A stretch of 64,000 nt of DNA from Fimbriimonadaceae bacterium (GTDB lineage Bacteria; Armatimonadota; Fimbriimonadia; Fimbriimonadales; Fimbriimonadaceae): assembly GCA_019454125.1 (NCBI GenBank), contig CP075365.1, positions 248,001-312,000 of the forward strand, given 5' to 3'. The translations under genes were made by a program, and so were the position numbers. This document shows positions 1 through 8,115 of this stretch, piece after piece. How positions within the stretch are numbered: the stretch's first letter is position 1; each line of letters opens with the position of its first letter. The notes beneath the pieces were generated by a model. The model worked only from the letters and a program-made list of their open reading frames with translations, searched no databases and had not been told where the DNA came from.

Positions 1-181
1 GGTCAGTAGCCGACCCGCTCAGAGACTGCTGGGCTAGGGGCGCCCGCTTTGAGGACGGCGGGTCTGGAATCGCCCCTACCCTCGCGCCCCTGCCGAGCGT
101 GGCCGCAGGAACACCCCTCCGCCGGTCAAAGACTAGGTTAGACTTGGGGCGTGACTTTGGCCGGCGCCGAGAGTTGACGCC

Positions 182-1036
182 TCAGGTGTTCGCGACCCCG
201 CCGATGATGCCGGAGAGGTCGGTCGGTAGCGTGTAGGTGTCGCACTCGCTTTGGCCGTTCGGGCAGTCCTTGATCGACTTGCCCTCGATCTTGCCTTTTC
301 TCTGGTACCGCTTGGCGTGCCCATCGGCGAACGAAATGTTGAACCCGTCGGCGTGGCGCGGCGCACCCGGGAAGATTATGCCGCCGAAAAAGCCGTCCCG
401 AAGCAGCTCTTGCAGGGTGGGGCGCTTGAAGCCTTCCATCATGTCGCCTTCGGGCGTGTACGGCAACAAGAGGAACGAGTCGTAGAACGCGGTGGTCTTC
501 GACGGTTCTTCGAGCTGGCTGCTGTTTATGGTGGGGTCGTCCCCGCCGAGCGAGGCGATGCCGGGGTCTTGGAAGAGGGCCCAATTGAAGCCGTAAGAAC
601 TCCGCCGGGTGAACTCGGTGAAGCGGACGTTGGGCGGCGTGGGAATCTGGAACGTCCACGGGAAGAGGTTGTCCAAGTTCACCGTCGCCTGGCGAGACGT
701 GCAGACCTGCACCTCTTTCGACTTCGTGTAAGGCTGATGCGCGTCGTAGACGGTGAAAAAGTCGTTGTCGGTCGTGATGATCAACGTCAGGACGTCGAGC
801 CCGCTACCGCCCATCTCACGCTGTTTGCTATAAAGGCTCTGGGCGAAAAAGTCGTCGTTGTCGCCCAGGTAAAGCTGGATCGCCGTGGCCAACTGCTTGT
901 TGTTGGAGAGGCAACTCGAGGCTTTTCCCGCCTCCTTGGCCTGCGAGAAGACAGGGAAGAGAATGGCGGCAAGGATGGCGATGATCGCGATAACGACCAG
1001 AAGCTCAATTAGAGTAAAGGCGGCGAGTCGACGCAT
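182..1036 (-). CDS. Type II secretion/type IV pilus-like pseudopilin (DUF1559 type)
   Basis: The 284-residue product starts [18 protein letters not shown]. This is a short basic leader, a prepilin-peptidase site before Phe7, the conserved Glu at mature position 5, and one hydrophobic helix (about residues 7-30). The C-terminal half carries an H-X9-DG signature ([17 protein letters not shown], about residues 245-260), typical of the large DUF1559 pseudopilin families of Planctomycetes and Armatimonadota. The start is supported by CGGAGG about 8 nt upstream of ATG. The protein is probably processed by a prepilin peptidase and assembled in, or exported through, a pilus-like system. Its substrate or partner cannot be told from sequence. 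A second, unlinked member lies at 47018-47974. Confidence 0.9.
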   Translation of the reverse strand: MRRLAAFTLIELLVVIAIIAILAAILFPVFSQAKEAGKASSCLSNNKQLATAIQLYLGDNDDFFAQSLYSKQREMGGSGLDVLTLIITTDNDFFTVYDAHQPYTKSKEVQVCTSRQATVNLDNLFPWTFQIPTPPNVRFTEFTRRSSYGFNWALFQDPGIASLGGDDPTINSSQLEEPSKTTAFYDSFLLLPYTPEGDMMEGFKRPTLQELLRDGFFGGIIFPGAPRHADGFNISFADGHAKRYQRKGKIEGKSIKDCPNGQSECDTYTLPTDLSGIIGGVANT

Positions 1037-1113
1037 TAGGTGATCCTCCGGTTCTAGGCCCGCTACGACCGGGTTAATTGTGACCCCTGGAGCCGGGTAA
1101 AGTCCACCGCGTC

Positions 1114-1275
1114 GTGTCTTGGCTCCGCGTGATCGCCTGTATCCTGATGCCGCCCCTGGCCGTGATCGACCGAGGGATCCGCCCCCTTATCCTCACCACC
1201 ATCCTCACGTTCTTCGGCTGGATCCCGGGCGTCGTGAGCGCCCTGGTGCACTCTTCAATGGTGCGCCGGGCCTAG
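1114..1275 (+). CDS. Small Pmp3/YqaE-family membrane protein
   Basis: This 53-residue frame from GTG reads [20 protein letters not shown] and later [15 protein letters not shown]. That matches the Pmp3/YqaE layout of two short hydrophobic helices, with a PPLAV motif in the first and GWIPG in the second. Family members are tiny inner-membrane proteins linked to stress and ion homeostasis. No other ATG/GTG/TTG lies between the upstream in-frame stop (1081) and this GTG. The last four bases (CTAG, 1272-1275) overlap the uvrC stop tail to tail. No clear Shine-Dalgarno is seen. The assignment rests on motif recognition. Confidence 0.75.
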   Translation: MSWLRVIACILMPPLAVIDRGIRPLILTTILTFFGWIPGVVSALVHSSMVRRA

Positions 1276-3188
1276 TCTCGCCGCAAAAACTCCCGCACCG
1301 TCTCAGCCTGCCGCAGGGTGAGGGTCGGCACCGCCGCGATCTCCTCCACCGTTGCCCGGCGGATCGCCTCGATCGAGCCGAACGTGCGCAACAAAAGCCG
1401 CCGCTTCTTCGGCCCGATGCCGGGGACCTCGTCCAACACCGAACCCTGGAACCGCTTGTCGCGGACCTTGCGGTGGTAGCCCAGCGCGAAGCGGTGCGCC
1501 TCGTCCCGGAGCCGCTTCAGCAACTCCAAACCCGGCGATCCCATCGGCAGAACGACCTCGCGGTACCCCTTGGCCGATTCGGCCTCCCCGTCCACCAACA
1601 CGGAGCACGGCTGCTCCAGCGGCAGATAAAGGATCTCCTGCTTCTTCGCCAACCCCACCATCGGCACCGTCAACCCGAGCTCGTTGCGCGCCTTCAGGGC
1701 CGCGCCGAGCTGCCCCTTGCCGCCGTCGATCATGATCAGGTCGGGCAGGCGCGAGAACTTCTCGTCACCGTCGCGGTACGCCTTCAACCTTCGATAGAGC
1801 ACTTCGTGCATCATCGCGAAGTCGTCCGGGCTCTCCGGGCTCCATTTCACCTTGAACCGCCGGTACTCGCCCTTGGCCGCCTCCCCCGCCTCCGCGACCA
1901 CCATCGAGCCCACCGGCGCCGTGCCCTGCACGTTCGAGATGTCGTAGCCCTCGATCCTGACGGGCGGGGTCGGCAGGTCGAGCGCTTCCGCCAGTTCTTC
2001 CGCCGCCCGTTCGGCGGCAAGCTCTTTCTGCTCCAGCTCCAGCGCCATGACCTTCAAAGCCTGCTCCGCGTTCGACGCGGCCATGTCAATGAGCCGCATG
2101 CCCTCGCCCCCTTGGGGCACTTCCACCGAAACGGCGCCGCCCCTGCGCTGGCGCAGGAAGGACTCCACAATACGCCGCTCTTCGATCTCGACCGGTAACA
2201 ACACTTCGCGCGGGATTTCGGCGGCGTCGCTGTAATACTGCTTGACAAATTCCTGCACGGCTTCGCCCGGGGCTACGTCCTTAGAGCCGTCCAAAACAAA
2301 CTGTCTTTGCCCGATCAGCCGCCCGCCCCGGATGTAAAGCATTTGCACCGCGGCCCCGCGGTCATCCTTGACGACCGCGATCACGTCGCGGTCGCTTTCG
2401 TCCTCGGACATTACTTTTTGCTTGGTCAAAACTTTTTCCACCGCTTCGATGCGGTCTCGGACGGCGGCCGCTTGCTCGAACTCCAAATCCTCGACATAGG
2501 CGGCCATCTGGCTGCGAAGGTCGGCGAGCAGCCCGGACTCCCGTCCTTGCAGGAACTTATGCACTTGGGCGATGATCTTGTCGTACTCGTCCTTATCGCT
2601 TAAGCCCGCGCAGGGGCCCAGGCACTGCTTTAAGTGGTAATAGAGGCAGGGACGCTGGTCCGCCTTGCCGCTCCAGCTCTTTCCGCAAGGGATAAGGGGA
2701 AAGGTCTTGTGCAAGAGTTGCAGCGTATCGCGCACGGCCCAGGCGCTGGTGTAAGGCCCATAAGCCTTCGCCGCCCACCGCTTCGGGTTGCGCGTGAAGA
2801 GCACCCGCGGATAGGGCTCCTTGGTGACGATGATGTACGGATAGCTCTTATCGTCCCGCATCAGGACGTTGTAAGGCGGCCGGTGCTCTTTGATGAGGTT
2901 GCATTCCAGCACGAGGGCCTCAATCTCCGAGTCCACGACGATCCACTCCAGGTCGCAAACTTTGGCGACCATGCGGGCGATGCGGTTGCCTAACTTTGCA
3001 CTCGGCTGGAAGTAGCTCCGGACGCGGTTCCGAAGGTTCAGGGCCTTACCGACGTAAAGGACCTCGCCTTTCGAATCGCGATAGATGTAGCAGCCGGGAC
3101 GGGTCGGCAACCCGCGGAGCTTTTCGCTCACGGTCTCGGGGAGGGATTGTGCCCGTGGCACCCCTCGATTATTGCGTACCCGGGCCAA
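1272..3188 (-). CDS. uvrC: Excinuclease ABC subunit C
   Basis: UvrC makes the 3' and 5' incisions beside DNA lesions in nucleotide excision repair with UvrA and UvrB. In order the 638 residues show: a GIY-YIG nuclease domain (about 28-110, RPGCYIYRDSKGEVLYVGKA); the UVR motif that contacts UvrB (about 205-240); the RNase H-like C-terminal nuclease with Asp in IEGYDISNVQG and IDGGKGQL; and a helix-hairpin-helix pair (VPGIGPKKRRLLLRTFGS). The TTG at 3188 is the longest start. GTG codons at 3161 and 3131 would give products 9 and 19 residues shorter, and the 3131 start (MSEKLRGLPTRPG) fits the family N-terminus well. It is a single gene with no linked uvrA or uvrB. Confidence 0.97.
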   Translation of the reverse strand: MARVRNNRGVPRAQSLPETVSEKLRGLPTRPGCYIYRDSKGEVLYVGKALNLRNRVRSYFQPSAKLGNRIARMVAKVCDLEWIVVDSEIEALVLECNLIKEHRPPYNVLMRDDKSYPYIIVTKEPYPRVLFTRNPKRWAAKAYGPYTSAWAVRDTLQLLHKTFPLIPCGKSWSGKADQRPCLYYHLKQCLGPCAGLSDKDEYDKIIAQVHKFLQGRESGLLADLRSQMAAYVEDLEFEQAAAVRDRIEAVEKVLTKQKVMSEDESDRDVIAVVKDDRGAAVQMLYIRGGRLIGQRQFVLDGSKDVAPGEAVQEFVKQYYSDAAEIPREVLLPVEIEERRIVESFLRQRRGGAVSVEVPQGGEGMRLIDMAASNAEQALKVMALELEQKELAAERAAEELAEALDLPTPPVRIEGYDISNVQGTAPVGSMVVAEAGEAAKGEYRRFKVKWSPESPDDFAMMHEVLYRRLKAYRDGDEKFSRLPDLIMIDGGKGQLGAALKARNELGLTVPMVGLAKKQEILYLPLEQPCSVLVDGEAESAKGYREVVLPMGSPGLELLKRLRDEAHRFALGYHRKVRDKRFQGSVLDEVPGIGPKKRRLLLRTFGSIEAIRRATVEEIAAVPTLTLRQAETVREFLRRD

Positions 3189-3195
3189 GGGGCAA

Positions 3196-3227
3196 AGCGA
3201 AAAGGCGGGCCGCTTGGGGCCCGCCTT
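3196..3227 (-). terminator. Intrinsic terminator after the thioredoxin-like gene
   Basis: A 10-bp G+C-rich stem (arms 3202-3211 and 3218-3227, 6-nt loop) is followed on the minus strand by TTTTCGCTTT. It lies 24 bases past the stop of the gene at 3252-3812 and just before uvrC on the same strand, so it separates the two transcripts. Confidence 0.8.
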
Positions 3228-3251
3228 CTTCGAATCGGTCGGCTGTCGAGC

Positions 3252-3812
3252 TTAGTTGGCGACCTTGGCGACCATCTTGTCGATGGTCTCGCTGACCTTC
3301 GCGCCTTCGACGTTGGTCATGTTCGCGGCGACCGTCCAGTCCTTGTAGGCGAGGACGGTGTTCTTGACCGACTTGTCGAGGTTGATCTTGTAAGCCTTGA
3401 CCGACTCGTCGTTCTTGCCGATGACGGCGATGGCGACGTCCTTGACGCCGCTCTTCTCGGCGACCATCTTGGCCTCACCGGCGCAAGCCTGGCAGTCGGT
3501 GGACATGCCGACCATGACGATCATAGCCTTGAGCTCCTTGCCCTGGTGCTTGTCGATGTTGGCCTGCAGGCTCTTGGCGATGGCGACCACGTTCTCCTGG
3601 CTGTCGCCGTTGACCCAGACTTGGATCTGCGGGCGGGCCTGGTAGGTGCACGGGAAGCACTTGGTGCTGTCCGCCAGCGGGCCGCTGACGTGCTTGGGGT
3701 GGAAGGGGCTGACCTTCTCGCCAGGCTTGAGGCCGGAGTTGACCGGGCTGAGGGCCATAGCGGGGACGGCAAAGAGGGCGGCGGCGAGGCCGGCTAAGAG
3801 AACGGATTTCAT
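3252..3812 (-). CDS. Secreted thioredoxin-like protein with two CxxC motifs
   Basis: The 186-residue protein starts with a clear signal peptide (MKSVLLAGLAAALFAVPAMA, cleavage after AMA). The mature part has CFPC in TKCFPCTYQARP (about residue 52) and a second pair CQAC in STDCQACAGEAKMV (about 107), with the alternating beta/alpha pattern of a thioredoxin fold. Such proteins act as periplasmic or surface dithiol oxidoreductases or redox sensors. The physiological substrate is unknown, and the usual cis-Pro is not obvious. A GAGGA sequence 8 nt before ATG supports the start. It is transcribed alone between a terminator and an unrelated fragment. Confidence 0.8.
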   Translation of the reverse strand: MKSVLLAGLAAALFAVPAMALSPVNSGLKPGEKVSPFHPKHVSGPLADSTKCFPCTYQARPQIQVWVNGDSQENVVAIAKSLQANIDKHQGKELKAMIVMVGMSTDCQACAGEAKMVAEKSGVKDVAIAVIGKNDESVKAYKINLDKSVKNTVLAYKDWTVAANMTNVEGAKVSETIDKMVAKVAN

Positions 3813-4027
3813 GGTTGTATCCTCGTACTATCTTCGGCCGGTAACCCGAAAAGGCACCGTCCTATCGGGACGTAATGCCGGAGCGCCCCCTAAAGTTCCG
3901 CCTTTCGCCCGCGGTGGGTCTTTGGATGGGCTATCAACGTGCTTAGGCTACCGTGGAGCCGGTTGGACGGGGAAGCGCGAGCGAGTAGCCTGATGTTTGC
4001 GGCTGACTTAGGAACCTGCCCTCTTAG

Positions 4028-4390
4028 CTGGGTCCATCATTAGCCTGCTTCTGGCCGCCGACTGCGTACCAGCGTCTCAAGGGCCCGAGCGGGGCGAACA
4101 CGCTCGGCACGAAGACGGAGCTGCTGCTGGCCAAGCTGCCGAGCGCCAATCGCAAGGCCTTTGCGGGCCAGTACCGGACCAAGGCTTACGTGGCCTTCAC
4201 GGGAGGTTCTCTGAGCGCGGACGTGAATGTGCCGGCCGGCTATTGCGCAGCGGGTTATCGGTTCGTGAACACGGCGACGGGCCAGGCCACGGACATGGTG
4301 CCGATCGGCTTGCGGACGGTCGCGCTCTCGCTGGAGCTTGGCGGCGACCAGCCCCGAGAGACGACGCAGGGCCGCAAGAAAGCGGCTTGA
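4028..4390 (+). pseudogene. Orphan open fragment, possible 3' remnant of a lost gene
   Basis: An open frame runs from the stop at 4025 to TGA at 4388-4390. From about 4070 it reads like real protein (LLLAKLPSANRKAFAGQYRT, then SADVNVPAGYCAAGYRFVNT), with codon use like the neighbours. No ATG start exists. The only usable starts are internal CTG/GTG codons, such as GTG 4190, which would yield 66 residues. I do not recognise the family. The best reading is the C-terminal end of a decayed or transferred gene. The 3813-4027 stretch upstream shows no gene. Confidence 0.35.
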
Positions 4391-4408
4391 CGGCTCAGTG
4401 ACACGGCT

Positions 4409-4428
4409 CTCCTCCTTTCGGGGAGGAG
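4409..4428. terminator. Hairpin between convergent genes
   Basis: A perfect 7-bp stem (CTCCTCC/GGAGGAG, 6-nt loop) sits between the end of the orphan fragment and the stop of the pspA-like gene. It may end transcription from both sides. There is no long T-run, so the call is moderate. Confidence 0.45.
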
Positions 4429-4450
4429 GGTTTGCTTAAGACTCGGGGGG

Positions 4451-5215
4451 CTAGTTGCCCGACTGGCCTTGTTGGAGGCGTTTCTCGAGGGCCTCGAGCT
4501 CGGCTTCGACGTCGCTGGACGTCGCGGGGACTTCGGTCGCCGCCGGTTGCTCCACCATGCCGAGCTTCTCTTCCAGCTTGCGGAGTTCCGCCTCGGCGGC
4601 GTGGTCCATGGCTTGGTCTTCCAGCGCCATGATCTTGCCCTGGATCGAGCCACCCAGCATCTCTTGGCGGGCGGCGGCCTCGGCCTGTTTCTCGTTGATC
4701 CTCTCGCGAGCGGCGGCGAAGCTGCCCTCGTACTGGTTCTCGAACGTTAGGCCCTCCAGGGCCTTGGTGATGCCCGTTTGAATCTGCGACTGCTTCCACT
4801 GCGCCTTCAGCGCGAGCGCCTCGGCAGCCTTTCGGCGGACTTCCTCCTCTTGGCGCTTGATCGCGACCTTCACTTGCTCGACCGTCTCGACGGCCTGGGC
4901 GTGGGAGGACTTCAGCGTCTCCAGCGTGGAATCGTTGGAAGCCTTCTCTCGCAGCAGGTTCAGGGCGAGCTCGCGGTTCCCTGCCTTCAGCGCCATCGCC
5001 GCCTGGTTCTCAAGCTGGGCAGACTTTTTCTGGTTTTCTTCCAGCATCTGCTGCAGCCGGTTCTTCTGGGTGATGGCCTGAACCGCCTTTTCCCGGTTCT
5101 GGACGAGGGCCGACTGCATGTCCCGGCGGGCCTGGTCGAGCATGACCTCGGGGTCTTCGAGGTTGTCCATTGTCCGGTGGAAGAGGGCGCGCAACCAGGC
5201 AAAGAATCGCTTCAT
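4451..5215 (-). CDS. PspA/IM30 (Vipp1) family membrane-stress protein
   Basis: The 254 residues are almost wholly alpha-helical coiled coil, beginning with an amphipathic helix (MKRFFAWLRALFHRTMDNLE). The family core follows (DPEVMLDQARRDM, then long heptad stretches to about residue 185). PspA/IM30 proteins polymerise on the inner membrane and protect it from permeability stress. The tail (about 190-254) is acidic, with a low-complexity Ala/Pro/Thr linker before a last helix. A GAGGAA Shine-Dalgarno and a TATACT -10 (5240-5245) precede the start. No pspBC or pspF lies nearby, so regulation is not the enterobacterial type. Confidence 0.92.
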   Translation of the reverse strand: MKRFFAWLRALFHRTMDNLEDPEVMLDQARRDMQSALVQNREKAVQAITQKNRLQQMLEENQKKSAQLENQAAMALKAGNRELALNLLREKASNDSTLETLKSSHAQAVETVEQVKVAIKRQEEEVRRKAAEALALKAQWKQSQIQTGITKALEGLTFENQYEGSFAAARERINEKQAEAAARQEMLGGSIQGKIMALEDQAMDHAAEAELRKLEEKLGMVEQPAATEVPATSSDVEAELEALEKRLQQGQSGN

Positions 5216-5239
5216 TCGTTCCTCAGGTTAAGGGTCGGC

Positions 5240-5245
5240 AGTATA
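5240..5245 (-). promoter_or_regulatory. Putative -10 element of the pspA-like gene
   Basis: The minus strand reads TATACT 24 nt before the ATG, with GAGGAA between. This is a conventional leadered layout, and no clear -35 is seen. Confidence 0.4.
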
Positions 5246-5320
5246 CACGGCATGGCGGCTAGGTTCGTTTCAGGCCGTCACGGCCAATCCGGATCGTAGG
5301 ACCGAAAAGGGGAATGGGCC

Positions 5321-5728
5321 CTAGCCACCCTTCGCGACCCGAAGGCGGGCCATAGCGCGGTCGAGCTCTTGCTGGGCCTGCTCCATCGTCATGTCCGACT
5401 GTTCGCCCCGCAGGGTGCGGCGGGCGCGCTCAAGGATCTGGTTTTCCTCGGCCACGTCGATCTCCTTGGCCCGGCGGGCGTCGTCGACCAGGATGATGCA
5501 GCTCCCGCCGCTCACTTCAAGGAAGCCGGGGCCGATGGCGATGTGCTCGCGCTGGTTGTCCGTTCCCAAGGCTTCCACCACGCCGGCCCGCAACGCCACG
5601 ATCGATGCCTCGTGGTCAGCCATCACGCCGAGGTAGCCCTCGACCCCAGGCGCCACCACCGAGGTCACCTGGTCGTCCACAACCGTCCTGTCCGGTGCCA
5701 CCACCGACAGTCGAAACGCCTTCGCCAT
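5321..5728 (-). CDS. atpC: F0F1 ATP synthase epsilon subunit
   Basis: Epsilon is the regulatory subunit of the rotary stalk. The 135 residues have the N-terminal beta-sandwich (FRLSVVAPDRTVVDDQV, then GVMADHEASIVALRAG) and a C-terminal helical hairpin (about 90-133, ending with DRAMARLRVAKGG). The length is normal. In most bacteria atpC ends the operon after atpD. Here the upstream neighbour at 5877 is divergent, so the gene is solitary and must have its own promoter. The other eight subunit genes are not in the window. Confidence 0.93.
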   Translation of the reverse strand: MAKAFRLSVVAPDRTVVDDQVTSVVAPGVEGYLGVMADHEASIVALRAGVVEALGTDNQREHIAIGPGFLEVSGGSCIILVDDARRAKEIDVAEENQILERARRTLRGEQSDMTMEQAQQELDRAMARLRVAKGG

Positions 5729-5856
5729 TGCCTCAGGATTGTAGCCTCTCAGATTGGGGCCTTCGGGCCCCGGCCCAACCCTCAGGCCTCCGCATCCGTG
5801 GACAAACTAGATGGGGCGGTTTGTGGCGGAGTCTGGGCCGCCGTACGTCTGAACGA

Positions 5857-5862
5857 ATAGAA
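5857..5862 (+). promoter_or_regulatory. Putative -10 of the yvcK-gmk-coaBC operon
   Basis: TAGAAT lies 14 nt before the ATG of the first operon gene. The spacing implies a very short leader. No -35 is evident. Confidence 0.35.
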
Positions 5863-5876
5863 TCAAGGCGACTCCC

Positions 5877-6254
5877 ATGAGAAAAATGTTCTTGCGCTGG
5901 GTGTTGCTCGCGGTGTCGCTCGTGGCGGCGTCGTGGCTGACGGGGTTGGTGCTGCCCGGGCAGTTCGTGGTGCGGCTCGAAAACGCGGGAGACGTCTTGA
6001 TGATCTTCATCGGGGTGGCCGTGCTCTCGTTCGTGAACGCGACCATCGGCTCCTTGGTCAAACTTCTCACCCTACCGCTGAACTGCCTGACGCTCGGCTT
6101 GTTCTCGCTCGTCGTGAACGCGGCGATGCTGATGATCGTCGGGAACCTCGGGCTGGGCTTCCGCGTGGAGGGTTTTCTGGCCGCGCTCCTGGGCAGCGTG
6201 CTCCTCTCGGCGGTGAGCGCCGTCCTGGGGGCGTTCGTGAAGGAAGATGATTAG
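5877..6254 (+). CDS. Four-helix membrane protein of the DUF360 / phage-holin superfamily IV type
   Basis: The 125-residue protein has four hydrophobic segments (about 5-28, 38-60, 63-88, 95-120). It carries the family's NATIGSLVKLLTLPLNCLTLG stretch, here with its Pro and Leu-Thr-Leu-Gly core, between helices two and three. Despite the holin label, chromosomal members such as this are housekeeping inner-membrane proteins of unknown function. It is the first gene of an operon: its stop overlaps the yvcK start by 8 bp, so the two are translationally coupled. Confidence 0.85.
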   Translation: MRKMFLRWVLLAVSLVAASWLTGLVLPGQFVVRLENAGDVLMIFIGVAVLSFVNATIGSLVKLLTLPLNCLTLGLFSLVVNAAMLMIVGNLGLGFRVEGFLAALLGSVLLSAVSAVLGAFVKEDD

Positions 6255-7563
6255 GTCAAGGGCGACGATCGGTCGCTTGCGGAGGTTCTTCGCGCCGGCC
6301 TACGGCCTTCGGCGCTATGCCTTCCTGTCCCTCTTCGGGCTGCTGGTCTTCCTCGGCGGGATGGCGCTGAGTTTCAAGGTCCTCTTCGGCCCCGTGGTGG
6401 AGGCCGTGGCTCGCGGTTGGAACGGCATGATCGGCGGGCTGTTCCCGGGTGACGGGCTCGACCAGACCAACCACCTGCTCGGCGGCACCACCATGCTGCT
6501 CGGCGCGGTCGCCCTCTATTTCGGCACGACCGGGGTCTGGCGGCGGCTGAACGAACCGCGCGACCCGCGCCAACCGACCGGGGTCGTCGACACCTACAAG
6601 CGACGGCAAAAGCTCGCCTTCGGCCCCCGCGTGGTCGCCATCGGCGGCGGCACCGGACTCTCCACCCTGCTGAGGGGCCTGAAGCAGCACACCTCGAACA
6701 TCACCGCCATCGTGACGGTCACGGACGACGGCGGCTCCAGCGGCAAACTGGTCCAAGAACTCGGCATCATCCCGCCCGGCGACATCCGCAACTGCTTGGT
6801 CGCGCTGGCCGACGCGGAAAAGCTCATGACCGACCTTTTCCAGCACCGCTTCACCTCGCGAACGGGCTCGCTGAGCGGGCACTCCGTGGGCAACCTGCTC
6901 ATCGCCGGGTTCCTGGAGCAGACCGGCGGTGACGTGGACCGCGCGCTCGAGATGGCGAGCGAGGTCCTCGCGATCCGGGGGCGGGTCGTGCCCTCCACCG
7001 TCGCCCACGTGCGGCTCCGCGCCCTGATGGAAGACGGCAGCGAGATCTGTGGAGAGACCGCCATCGTCGAGTCCACCAAGCGGATTCGCCGGATCTTCAT
7101 CGATCCCGGCGACCCGCCCGCCCACCCCGCCGCCCTTGCCGCCATCGCCGACGCCGAGATCATTTGCATCGGGCCGGGGAGCGTTTACACTTCGGTCGTG
7201 CCGAACTTGCTCGTCGGAGGGATAACGGAGGCCGTGGCCGAGTCCAGGGTCCCCAAGGTCTACATCTGCAACGTGATGACCCAACCGGGGGAGAGCGACG
7301 CCTTCACCGCCGCGGAGCACCTCGTCGCGATCGAGGCGAACGTGCCTGGCAAGGTCTTCGAGAACGTGATCGTGAACACGGGCGTGCCGTCGCAAGCTAC
7401 CCTCGACAAGTATAAGGACTACCGCCAAGAGTTCGTCGTGCCGGACATCGACCGCGTGGCCGCGATGGGTTACAAAGCGCTGACGGGAGACTTTATGAGC
7501 GAGACCGACTACGTGCGGCACGACCCCTCGCGGCTCGCCGCCCGCATCCTGGACCTGGTGTGA
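6247..7563 (+). CDS. yvcK: Membrane-anchored YvcK/CofD-like gluconeogenesis factor
   Basis: The conserved domain (about residues 125-430) has the CofD/YvcK nucleotide-binding signatures IGGGTGLSTLLRGLK, TDDGGSSGKL, PPGDIRNCLVALAD and GPGSVYTSVVPNLLVGGI. YvcK binds UDP-sugars and is needed for growth on gluconeogenic carbon sources and for normal cell-wall synthesis in Gram-positives. Unlike the roughly 320-residue Bacillus protein, this one has an extra 120-residue N-terminus with two transmembrane helices (about 20-45 and 78-97). That layout is known from other deep-branching phyla. The gene overlaps its upstream neighbour, and only 3 nt separate it from gmk. Confidence 0.93.
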   Translation: MIRSRATIGRLRRFFAPAYGLRRYAFLSLFGLLVFLGGMALSFKVLFGPVVEAVARGWNGMIGGLFPGDGLDQTNHLLGGTTMLLGAVALYFGTTGVWRRLNEPRDPRQPTGVVDTYKRRQKLAFGPRVVAIGGGTGLSTLLRGLKQHTSNITAIVTVTDDGGSSGKLVQELGIIPPGDIRNCLVALADAEKLMTDLFQHRFTSRTGSLSGHSVGNLLIAGFLEQTGGDVDRALEMASEVLAIRGRVVPSTVAHVRLRALMEDGSEICGETAIVESTKRIRRIFIDPGDPPAHPAALAAIADAEIICIGPGSVYTSVVPNLLVGGITEAVAESRVPKVYICNVMTQPGESDAFTAAEHLVAIEANVPGKVFENVIVNTGVPSQATLDKYKDYRQEFVVPDIDRVAAMGYKALTGDFMSETDYVRHDPSRLAARILDLV

Positions 7564-7566
7564 CCG

Positions 7567-8115
7567 ATGGCGGGGAAGCTTGTGATCTTGAGCGGGCCGA
7601 GCGGGGTCGGGAAGGACACCGTGATCGAGGCATGGCGGCAACGCGACCCTCGGGTCGAGCGCGTCGTCGCCACCTGCACCCGCGCCCCCCGGGAGGGCGA
7701 GGTTCAAGGGACCGACTACGACTTCGTCTCCCACGAGCACTTCCATCGCATGGCGGCGGAAGGCCGCTTCCTTGAATTCAAGGAGGTCCACGGCAACTGG
7801 TACGCCACGCCCCTTGCAGGGGTCGAGGCGCGCCTCGCCGCAGGGAAGGTCGCGGTGCTTAAAATCGACGTGCAGGGCGCTCTGGAGGTCATGCGAAAGC
7901 GGCCGGAGGCCCTCACCATCTTCTTGCTGCCGCCCTCGCTCGAAGAGTTGGAGCGGCGCATCCGCAGTCGGGGGCAGGACGACGAGGCGACCATCCAGCG
8001 CCGTCTCGAAGGCGCCCGGCGCGAACTCGCCTGCGTGGACAAGTACCGGCACCAAGTGGTGAACGACGACTTGGCGACGGCCGTCACCAAGATCATGGAG
8101 GCGGTCGGTGCCTAA
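7567..8115 (+). CDS. gmk: Guanylate kinase
   Basis: The enzyme phosphorylates GMP to GDP with ATP. The 182 residues show the P-loop LSGPSGVGKDTVI (about 6-18), the GMP-binding segment TRAPREGEVQGTDYDFVS (about 38-55), and the lid and adenine region with RRIRSRGQDDEATIQRRL. Residue 15 is Asp where many GMKs have Ser/Thr after GxGK, a tolerated variation. In many bacteria gmk is followed by rpoZ and then coaBC. Here rpoZ is missing and coaBC starts 8 bp before the gmk stop. Confidence 0.96.
   Translation: MAGKLVILSGPSGVGKDTVIEAWRQRDPRVERVVATCTRAPREGEVQGTDYDFVSHEHFHRMAAEGRFLEFKEVHGNWYATPLAGVEARLAAGKVAVLKIDVQGALEVMRKRPEALTIFLLPPSLEELERRIRSRGQDDEATIQRRLEGARRELACVDKYRHQVVNDDLATAVTKIMEAVGA

Noticed and set aside
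1-181. A possible gene at the window's left edge
   Set aside because: No frame shows domain-like sequence. The stretch appears to be the 3' flank of the pseudopilin gene.
5877-6254. The holin-superfamily protein as a prophage marker
   Set aside because: It is translationally coupled to yvcK-gmk-coaBC, and no phage genes are nearby.
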